From positions 77,345,178 to 77,409,177 of the forward strand of contig CM050449.1 of the NCBI GenBank assembly GCA_027563935.2: 64,000 bases of DNA. The letters run 5' to 3'. A program made the translations under genes and the position numbers. This stretch comes from Costus lasius. Taxonomy: Eukaryota; Streptophyta; Magnoliopsida; Zingiberales; Costaceae. The notes beneath the pieces were generated by a model. That model was not told the DNA's origin and did no database searches. It saw nothing but the letters and a program-made list of their open reading frames with translations. Shown one piece after another: positions 55,310-64,000 of this stretch (within the stretch, counting starts at the first letter, position 1; every line of letters begins with the position of its first letter).

Positions 55310-58300
55310 TGTGGGGTCAAAATTGTCACATTGAGGATATATTATGACCATTTCAAATCCACCTTAAATTAATAAGGCTTTTTGTTAAATGGGTTCTGGC
55401 TTCCAATGAGCGCAAGTGCTCATTGTTAATTACCCCTGAAATTAGGGAACCTTTGATTAAGAGATCTATAATACCCAACAAAATAAGAAAGACATAGTCA
55501 ACTGATATCATTCATTAATTTGATTTGACATGATATATAATTTGACATGATAAAAAAAATTGACATGATATATAATTTGACATGATAATAAAAAAAAAAA
55601 GAGCTTTCATCAGCATGGACGATTTGTATTCGTCAAACTTCAGTCTTGTAATGGCATATTGGGTAATACCCAGCCTAGGCAGCACAACGTTATATTGAGG
55701 AGCTGCGCCCCGATGGTAAACATCGACGTACGCACCTCCCAAACAATATTCCATTGTAATGCATTAAGGCATGTTGGATATTGGGTTTGGGAGTTATCCG
55801 GCCTTGTGGCGTATTGGATAATTTGATTTAGAAATTTATCCGGCCTCGCGGCGTGTTGGATAATTTGATTTAGAAATTTATCCTGGCCTTGCGGCGTGTT
55901 GGATAATTTGATTTGAAAATTTATCCGGCCTTGTGGCGTGTTGGATAATTTGATTTAGAAATTTATCCTGGCCTGGCGGCGTGTTGGATAATTTGAAAAT
56001 TTATCCGGCCTTGTGGCGTGTTGGATATTTAAATTTGAAGGAAATTATCCGATCTTGCGACTTGTTGGATATTTTGATTTGGAAAATTATTCGGTCTTGC
56101 GACTTATTGGATAATTTGATTTTTTTTTTTTAAAAAAAAAATACCCGGTCTTACGACTTGTTGGAAAATTATCCGGCCTTGCGGCTTGTTGGATAATTTG
56201 AATTTGAAAATACTTTGGCCTTAACGAACGTAACATCATATTGAGGAGTTACGCCCCGACGATAAACGTCGATGTACGTACCTCCCAAACAATACTTAGT
56301 TACGATAAGTCACGACTTTCAGTATTTAATTGAGAGAATGTTTTGAGAATTTTCCTTTTGATGCAACTTGAGTTAAATTCAAATCATTTTGCCAAGTAAC
56401 TAAACCAACCACGGCTTAGTTAACATCATCCCATTTTATCAGACGCATATTTATTTATTCATCTATATTTGAATTTAATTGATTTTTTTTTTTTTTTTTA
56501 GTTATTTCTTGAGTCAAAGAGTAAAGTTTCTTTGACTCATGCGACTTCCTGGCGAGATGACCATGAGCTACTCCTTGGAGGTCTCTGGATTAACTTAGGT
56601 CTCGAAGGAAATGGGCATCCGTCTGCAGCTGCGATTATAAAGCTTGCTGCGATGTCATTCTAGCCGGCGACAGCTTTCGGCAGCGGCGTTGCCGTCAGGC
56701 GGATGGAAGCGTGGGAGATGCGCAGCTTATTGAAGGCCCTAGAGGAAATGGCGTCGACGATAACTGGGAGAAAGGGGGAGGCTGAGGCGGCAGTGACTTC
56801 TGGGGAAGATGACGCCGGCGATTGCTGTGGAGCGAGTTCATCAGCGGCGCTTCATGGGTAGCGGCAACGATATGGTAGAGGCATTGAGCAGCGACTCCAG
56901 CCGGATAGTGGCGATGACTGGGATAGCGAAATTTTAGGCAGCTCGGGTGATCGTTCGCCTGTAATTCAGAGTTGAAATTATTTGATTTTTGCATAATTCA
57001 GGCTGAAGAGAGGGCTTTGAACTCTTCTTGTGTCAGATCCGATGGTGCAAGATCTTCAGGACCTTCTTCTTGGATTCGATTAGCCTTAGAATTATTTTTC
57101 CCTGCTGAGGTGACTAAGTAAAGTCCTCTTTTGTTCTTCTCTGTTTGTTATTGTTTCTTTTCGTCGCTTGCAATACTCTTGACATTGGAAATTTTCTGCG
57201 CTTTAATTTCTCTATGTAATGTATCGATCTCTTTTTTTTACTCACTTTCCCCGTAGCTTTCGAAGAAATTCATGAAGAAAAATTTGTCTCCCTCTTTGTC
57301 GCCAGCAGATTTTTGTTCCAACGAGACGATAGCAATTTCTCCTCGCCCTTTTTCTCAGGTTTCCCTTGTTTTGCCTTTTGACGAGTATTTTTAGCTGCTT
57401 TCTCTTTATTTATTTATTTATTTTTATATTTTTTTTTGTAGTGCAGCAGCATCTTATTTTGTCGTGGCCCTCTTCAGCCAAGTGCTCTCTAGCAACATAG
57501 TGGCATAAGGTCTCTTTCAAGGTTTCACGGTTTCTTTCCCTCTATGAATTTATTAGGTTCCGCTTCCCCTTCTCAGTAGCATTTTTTGATGAAATTCTTC
57601 CTTTCAGCGAACTAGATAACCAACCTTTGTCAAATTTGTAATTTTTGTCTGTTGAATCCCTTAAAAAGTTATTTGTCCCACAGCAAAAACAGAGAGGAGA
57701 CAAAAGTTCAATCCGGCTTTCCTCTCGCTTTAATTTGAGTTAGAAGTTGGTTGGGGCTTCTCTACGTCTTCTCAACTTTCAAAGAAAATTGAAGGGAGCA
57801 TCAGAGAACTTATCAGGTATGTGTTCTTGTTCTTTGATCACCTTCGTCAGTTCTTTTTCCGGGAAACAATTTTTTTTATACTTCCGTATTTTCACGAATT
57901 CTTCTGATTTCGATTTTTGCTCTTCGGTTTACTCTCTTTTATATGATCATGATCCTCTTATTCTCTCCAGATCTTGATCATGTGTTGGCATTTTTTATGA
58001 CGGCCTATCAGACCGAGAAGAAACTTTCATCCCTTCATTTTAAGCAGCTTCTCTCCTTTTTTACGTGGCATCTTGTTTCTTCAAGCAGCCTCTCTCTTCT
58101 CTCTCTCTCTTTTTTTTTTCTTTTTTTTTTAACAGCGTCTCCTCTCTTTACTCCTCGATTTGCTCTCTCATTTTCTGTTCGAGCATCATCCTTCTCTTCC
58201 CCTTCTCTTCGCGCAGCATCGCTCTCTTTCTTCTCCCCTCATTTTTACCAACGTCCCTCCTTTCTTCTTCTCTTCTCTTTTCTCCTTTTTTTTTAACAGC

Positions 58301-59768
58301 ATCTCCCCTTGTCACTCAATTTCTTCGCCCCGCATCCTCTTCGTCCCTTTGGCGCTTCGCCAGCTTTTTATAATGCCACCGGTGCTTAGTGCACCTCAGG
58401 CCTAAATGCCACCGGTGCTTAGTGCACCTCAGGCCTACGTAAATGAAATACTTCCCTTTCTTACCTAAGGATGCCTTCTCTTGAGCTTCCTGGTGTTTCC
58501 CTTGCAGCAACGTTTTCTTTCTGTTATCTCCCTTTTTCTTTCTTTTGCAACCAAGCTCCCCTTTTATAAGCTTCCCCTAACAGCTCCTCCTTCACGCCTT
58601 TTCCTCTCTTTTTTATTATATTTTTCCTTCTGCCATGACCACTCCCTCTTATCAGTCCTCGTTGCTTCCCATGCTCACCGCTTCCTTCCTTTCCGATTTT
58701 CCTTTCGGCTTGTCTTATCTTTCACCTTCTTGCGCCACTTGCTTCATCCATGCGTGCCAGACTTTTCTTTTATCATACGTCTCCTTGTCCTTGGAACATC
58801 GATACCCGCCAGATTTCAGCTGTACCTTGATATGTCGATTTGGTTCAAAGTCAACATCGATTTTGACTTAGTTGTTTGATCTTCTGCAAATTTCTCCATT
58901 CTATATGAAATTGGATTAGCTGGAGATTGTCTGCCCTTAATACAGTTTCTTGTCAGATTATTGTCTCTAGATTTTGATTTCGTTTGTGTATGATTCCACC
59001 TCCGGTTTTGCCCAGTTTTTTGTATGCAGCGGTTTGCTCCCTTTTGAATCTTTGCCCATAATTCCCAACTGGCTTGTCTACATTCTCTTTATTTTCTCCT
59101 GCTGAGTGAACTAGAGCTATCTCCTCGCTAGATAAGCTTAAGGACCCTCTGGTTGGACCAGTTTTGACCCAGCAACCAACCACTATTGCTGCCGGCCGAA
59201 GGTCTGTTCAAGTGCATCCTAAACTCTGGTGAAATCTGGCAACTGTTGTTACTAGATTTTTGAATTTAAGGAAGCTACTATGATTTGGACTCTAAGGCAA
59301 GGCTTGGGCTCCCTAATCTGATAGGGAAAGCGCAAGCTAAGAGTCCACCTGAAGCGAAAGCTACCTCATCCACTAGGTAGATTTCACACAAGTTCAGTCT
59401 AGGCATATTCGGGATTTTCAGCCAAGAGTAGAAGTGCTGTAGTTTCTGATTTTTGTTGAAATTTGTAGGCTTTTTGAACAAGGCTCGGTTTCCTAACCCG
59501 ATAGGGAAGTTAAAGTCCAGAACAAATTAGGGATTGAACCTACCCCCTTCCTTTTTATACACAGCAGCACTCTTTTCTCCCTCTCATAAGCAGACTACTT
59601 TTCTTAATGTCGAGTTGCTCAACAGACATCCTCTGCATTCCATATATGTTAAATTTACTTATGCTATGTTCTTGTAGTCCTACCTGTATTGATTCTGAGA
59701 CTGTCTAATGAGGTATTGAGCGACATGCTCTCCTTGTAGAGTCAAAAGGGTGAGTTAGTAGCTCAACA
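55310..59768 (-). repeat. Tat 5' LTR
   Basis: Same sequence as 39888-44251 with few substitutions, TGTGGGGTC to GCTCAACA. Carries an extra ~135-bp segment (TTCCTTTTTATACACAGCAG ...) at about 59550-59685 missing from the 3' LTR. Confidence 0.92.
55785..56215. repeat. LTR minisatellite, ~44-bp units (5' LTR)
   Basis: Counterpart of 40330-40830 with about ten units; an A/T homopolymer inside it differs in length and composition between the LTRs. Confidence 0.82.
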
Positions 59769-59900
59769 GAGCGTTTGCATTAGATTAATTTGTGAGTTTC
59801 ATGCAATTTTTGTGTGTGCCTTCGTTTGCAGGAGATTCTTCCATGTATTAAACCTTGTTGGATCTAATCCTGTAATTAACAAAGACCAAAAAAAAATAAG

Positions 59901-60379
59901 TGATGGAAAACCTGGAGGCGATCCAAAGACCTGTCTTTAGGCAGATTTCCGTCCCTCGCGCGGGATTTGACCGATATTCAGTCTCGAAGATTCAACCAGT
60001 TAGTCCACTACTGCCGGCGTGTTAGTGTAGTAGTTATCACAAGGCATTTTCAGCTGACAGCATAAAAATAGAGAGGGAGCACGAGAGAGAAAGAAAGCTT
60101 ATCGATATGTGTTCCAACCTTCTGCATGCCTCTCCTTATATAGGAGAAGTCTGCAACAGTAAGGAAGCCAAATTAAGCATGTCTAATTTAGATGTCTTAT
60201 TTGGATAAATTTAATAATAGTATTTATTAATTAAGATGAATTAAATAATAAACTAATTAAAGCGTCTCAATTAAGCTATTATTAATGCTAAATAATTATG
60301 GGCAAAATTAAAGAATAATAAATTAATTGCCAATAAAAATAGTAGGTGGATTTTGGGTTGTTTTATTAAAATACCAACA
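59901..60379 (-). mobile_element. Copia-type 3' LTR (479 bp)
   Basis: On the minus strand it runs from TGTTGGTATTTTAAT, directly after a purine tract (TTTTTGTGGGGGAT), to GGTTTTCCATCA. It contains CTCCTATATAAGGAG, a good TATA box, at about 60133-60147. The outer boundary is inferred from the TG/CA ends. Confidence 0.55.
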
Positions 60380-60979
60380 ATCCCCCACAAAAACACAAAA
60401 GCCCAAATTAAAGTTAAAAAGAAAATTTGCTATCAAATACTTATATCATGCTGTCAGGGACAAGCCATGCTTAACACACTTAGTACAGGGAACTCCATTG
60501 GAAGAAATGTAGTGAACCAGGTCTTGAACTATACCCTTTTGACCCAATGTTGAATGATGCACACACGATACAGTAACCTTGTGACGCGGGGTTGCGCATT
60601 TTTGGCCATGGGCATAATCTTCTTATTCATGTAACTTTCACTTAGCTAGAGAGGTCCAGTCTCTATTCCGTGGCCGTATACGGAAAAGTTACATATAGGA
60701 GGAGAAACCCTATGAGGAAGTATGTAGAGGCACTTCTTAGGATATACCTTTGGGTTTCATTAAGAGTTATATACTCAACCTCACATCTACAGAGGAGTAC
60801 AAAATCACTTTAGGAATAGGGCATTGGAGTTTTATAAATAACTCCAACAAACACAGTAGTGTTTTTATAAATTTTTAGTTGGTACTCCTTGGCCAACCAG
60901 TCAGCTTGTTGTTACCCATTGAACCTCTTTTCAGGATCTACCTATCACGGAGGTTGGGTTGCCACTGTAGGAGGGCCCA

Positions 60980-61069
60980 TTATGGACAAACCCCCATTCC
61001 CCTAGATGAGGCCACCACTTTGGTTTGAGACAAACCTTTAGTGATGCAATCAACAAGATTATCACATTA
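60980..61069 (-). pseudogene. C-terminal end of a Copia polyprotein (RNase H tail)
   Basis: On the minus strand the frame reads DNLVDCITKGLSQTKVV then SSRGMGVCP and TAA at 60980-60982, the typical Copia RNase H end (NLADPLTKGL...SSRGMGL). The element is cut at about 61069; the rest of the polyprotein is absent. The segment 60380-60979 is its 3' UTR. Confidence 0.72.
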
Positions 61070-62221
61070 TGAATAGACAACTATCTAATGGATTTTTGTC
61101 TTTCTACTCAATTTATTATCATAATTTATCAAAATTAGTTACTAGATACCTATATGTATTAGAGTGTAGGGAATATTCTACATTAATAGACTTAAAGACC
61201 AAAATCTTTATTTTCAGTTCTAGTATATTGACCTTAGCCAACCACCCCCACATTCGAAAGATTTCAAATTATGACATTTCTAAGTTTCATAGGGAGTCAC
61301 AAAGAGTATTTAAGTTTAGACAATATCTATATGGAATAAAACTGCAAAACATGCAAGTAATGGATTTTTAATAAGCAGTCAGTATATATTTTCACAATAA
61401 ATAAAATTGACTAATAACAGAATTTAAAAGAAGCAATTTTGATTAAAAACAACAAGGCGAAATCCTGATATAAATAGAATGTATGTTTTTATTTGTTAAA
61501 GATTAGAAGTGGTTACGTTGGCCACTCGTGCGTGCGAAAGTCGTTACCTCTGCTCATGTCGCGGGTTTGAGCCTTGCGACTGCATTTCATGGAAGGGGTT
61601 TTGTCTGCGCGAGCGTGTGCACGCACGTTAGCGGGATTTTTGACCGCCGCCATCCCAAACATAATGATGCAAAATACCTGATTATGAAAATAATTACTAT
61701 AATATTTAAACATGAAAGGACTTAATAAAGTTAATCAATTTAGAACAATAATATTAATGCGAATAAAGAGAAGCAAAAGGTAAATTAAATTGGGACTTAA
61801 GATAGCTGATTAACTGATGTAATTAATCAATTAAACTCAGATCAAACAATTATAGATTTGAGATGTGCAGAAATCAACTTTATAAATAGAATGAATGCTT
61901 TCCAAAGTTAAGCAACTATTACTCGATTGACTGGTCAACCTGCTTGTGCCTAAGGCACGTTCGAGCGCACATCATGGGGTCTAAGTGTAATTAACACTAA
62001 TTAAAGATGCAAGATCTAAGATCCAAAGTCAGATAGATTTACAAAGCTTAATCAAGAATGATTAGGTATATTCGTAAATATACATTTAATAAGCAATTAA
62101 AATTTGTTAAACAATAATTATAAACAGATAAATGGAAATCTGATTACAGATTAACGGAAAACAATGCAAAGAGCGAGCAGAACTAAATTAGATAATTGTA
62201 AATGCTCAGGAAATATTTCAG
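61070..62221. other. Unassigned, probably intronic or intergenic DNA
   Basis: AT-rich, no gene. A GC-richer island at 61505-61650 has GTCGCGGGTTTGAGCCTTGCGAC, with a B-box-like GGTTTGAGCC, which could belong to a tRNA-derived SINE or another repeat. If the PDS5 exon is part of a gene, part of this is its intron. Confidence 0.4.
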
Positions 62222-62391
62222 ACTATTGTTCAAACTTTTGCAAATTTGGATGACTTCTCAAGTTGCTCATTTTCCAAGAGAGTTTCAATACTTGAAACAG
62301 TCGCAAAAGTTAGATCATGTGTTCTGATGTTGGATCTTGAGTGTGATGCTTTGGTTCTAGAAATGTTTCACCATTTCTTGAAGACGATTAG
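62222..62391 (+). CDS. PDS5: PDS5-like exon (sister chromatid cohesion factor), internal exon
   Basis: 170-nt exon with acceptor TTTCAG before 62222 and donor AG/GTAAC at 62392. The frame encodes TIVQTFANLDDFSSCSFSKR then SILETVAKVRSCVLMLDLEC and FHHFLKTIR, a HEAT-repeat segment characteristic of PDS5 cohesin-associated proteins (the VAxVRSC-VMLDLEC block). PDS5 binds cohesin and regulates its loading and release on chromosomes. I found no other PDS5 exon in the window; neighbouring exons may lie outside beyond long introns, or this may be a fragment. The frame and splice sites are intact. Confidence 0.7.
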
Positions 62392-64000
62392 GTAACAAAG
62401 CTATACATGCTCTCCATTCATATTTTTTTTGTTTTCCCTTGTTTTCTTGTACTTGCAATAAGTAGTTAAAACCTGTTGTTTTAATAAATTTTATAAGATG
62501 TTGCAACCAATGCTATTGTGGGAGGATAAAGCAATGTGATGTCACCTCTTAGATGATGGTGATTTTTAAGGATATAAGGCTTTAGTCTATTCCCTTAGAT
62601 CCTAATTAAGAAGATGTTTTTTATCTATGTCTAGAAAGGAAGTTTTTCTTTTTGGGCAATAGTTGCTATCAAACTACATTATTAAGTGCCATTGTATAAG
62701 TCATTAGTGAAATCTAACTCTAAGAAGACCACATATTCTCTTTTAATTGTTAGAATTATTTAATATAATTGAGAATCTTATATAGAATATTTTACAAGAT
62801 CATTATTAGTGTTGGAATTAGCTTTGTTATAACACCCATTAACTTGATGGGCCTAAAACAATATGACCTATTTAAATATGCTTTAATCTAAGTTGATGGT
62901 ATTGTATTAACCCTAGTTGGCAATATGTAAGGTTAATCATATGATGGCTCTACCATACAAGTTAACCCTTTCCTTTCAAACTCTCATCATGCTTGGACTA
63001 TGTTCACTTTGATACCATTTTGTTATGCTTTAATTGCACGTAACCTAACCGAGGGTAACCTATTCTTCAAATCACACCATGTACATAGTTAATTCAAGTA
63101 TTAATAATAATTAATTAAAAAATTATTTCTGGCTTATGTGATCAACTCAAATTAGCACCATTGGCACACTCAATTTCACATCTTCTAGTTCGATATGACA
63201 AATATTTAAAAGGTGTAGTCATAAAACTTTGAGTTGGATTTTCCATAGGCAAATAAGATTTTATCAAAGAAACCAATGACAAACTAATGAAAGAACAATC
63301 ATGCATGCAATTTTTATTAGATCACAATCATGTATCGATATCCATATACTAATATATCATGTGTGTGCACCACAATACTAATTATTCTTGGAGTAATATT
63401 GACAATTCCAAACATACTTGTAGGCTATCCACACTAATACAAGTATCACATGCACAACGCACCACAATATTGAGCACTCTAAGGAGTGATGTCCAGCAGC
63501 ACACTCTTCAAGGTTAGCCACATGTATCACATATCTTTTATGTGCATGTACACACCAACTATCACATTTTCTATTTGTAGGCAAATGGCTACATATTGGT
63601 ACCAACCATAGAATTAAAAATCAGTCCGTATATGGAGGTACGGTTGCTTTATACCAGTCTGCCCATGTGTATGGTTGGTACTAGTAGATAACTATATATA
63701 ACCAACAATACTGATTAGTACGGACTGGTATATTAGTATACTACCATGAACTTGTTTCTTAAACCACGGTACCAACCACACCTTCAATTGCACATTTTAC
63801 ATATACCATAAATGCATCAACATAAATAAGAATGCACAGTATTATGATGCCTTTGTGCATTTGGTGCAATTATGTGTGGCTAATCAGGAAGGAAGTGTGT
63901 CAAAAGTTATTGACATTACTCCTATGAGTGCTCAATAATATGGTGTACGGCGTGTGTTTGCTTAGGTGATATATTAGGATATTGTTACTAACACATGATT
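62392..64000. other. Unassigned DNA downstream of the PDS5-like exon
   Basis: AT-rich with no recognised gene. Around 63595-63780 GGTACC/CCAACCA-type motifs recur in both orientations (TTGGTACCAACCATAG, TGGTTGGTACTAGTAG, ACGGTACCAACCACACC), which might be a small non-autonomous element; boundaries are not clear. Confidence 0.4.

Larger units (their letters stand above)
39888..59768 (-). mobile_element. Ty3/Gypsy retrotransposon, Tat lineage, 19.9 kb, with antisense PMD gene
   Basis: LTRs of 4.36 kb (39888-44251) and 4.46 kb (55310-59768) in direct orientation are flanked by a perfect target duplication GAGCG (39883-39887 and 59769-59773). Minus-strand order: 5' LTR, primer site, leader ORF, gag, protease, RT, RNase H, a second RNase H, integrase, then an antisense gene, polypurine tract and 3' LTR. 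The dual RNase H and DPGSS protease identify the Tat lineage (relatives: Ogre, Retand). LTRs are almost identical, pointing to a fairly recent insertion, yet gag/protease/pol carry frameshifts. Confidence 0.93.

Noticed and set aside
59930..60010. tRNA gene in the Copia LTR region
   Set aside because: A few B-box-like words are present but no cloverleaf can be drawn, and the segment fits within the LTR.

Overview
The window reads as repeat-dense nuclear DNA of a flowering plant: plant-type LINEs, long Ty3/Gypsy and Copia LTR elements, an integrated caulimovirid (plant pararetrovirus) copy, several AT-rich satellites, a tRNA-Ile(AAT) relic, and only two pieces that look like host genes (an Aux/IAA-like first exon and one PDS5-like exon). 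The species cannot be named from the sequence.

Layout. 1-5210: a decayed LINE on the + strand, 5' truncated in ORF1. 5213-7886: about 5.3 copies of a ~505-bp AT-rich satellite. 7887-18505: an endogenous caulimovirid on the minus strand, inserted in that satellite, with a ~730-bp direct repeat at its ends. It carries a chain of closely spaced or overlapping cistrons: small leader-proximal ORFs, 30K-type movement protein, coat protein with a CCHC knuckle, a small acidic ORF, a Cys-rich ORF, an intact trimeric dUTPase, a separate protease-RT-RNase H ORF, and a large unknown ORF before the promoter. 18684-18833: satellite relic. 18834-26665: a foldback-like structure with AT-rich inverted arms around a ~95-bp satellite that changes orientation at both ends; a 2.27-kb solo LTR sits inside it. 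27179-28600: three copies of a ~530-bp tandem repeat. 29338-30183: LINE 3' part (-). 32385-35943: a nested stack (LINE A +, interrupted by LINE B -, interrupted by a solo LTR, with target-site duplications at both levels). 36395-37844: a second solo LTR of the same family, inverted. 38982-39887: Aux/IAA-like exon broken by LINE C. 39888-59768: a 19.9-kb Ty3/Gypsy element of the Tat lineage on the minus strand (4.4-kb LTRs, target duplication GAGCG). 59901-61069: 3' end of a Copia element (-). 62222-62391: a PDS5-like exon.

The two most interesting systems are (1) the caulimovirid, whose genome looks like many discrete coupled cistrons including a stand-alone dUTPase, and whose ends fall on the predicted RNA start and close to the tRNA-Met primer site; and (2) the Tat element, which carries on its antisense strand a plant-mobile-domain (PMD) gene that I can split into seven exons with consistent GT-AG introns and reading phase, ending 77 bp from the stop of the element's own pol gene. 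Both are mutated copies; nothing here proves current expression.

Most assignments come from protein motifs, repeat comparison within the window and target-site duplications read by eye. No database search was run.
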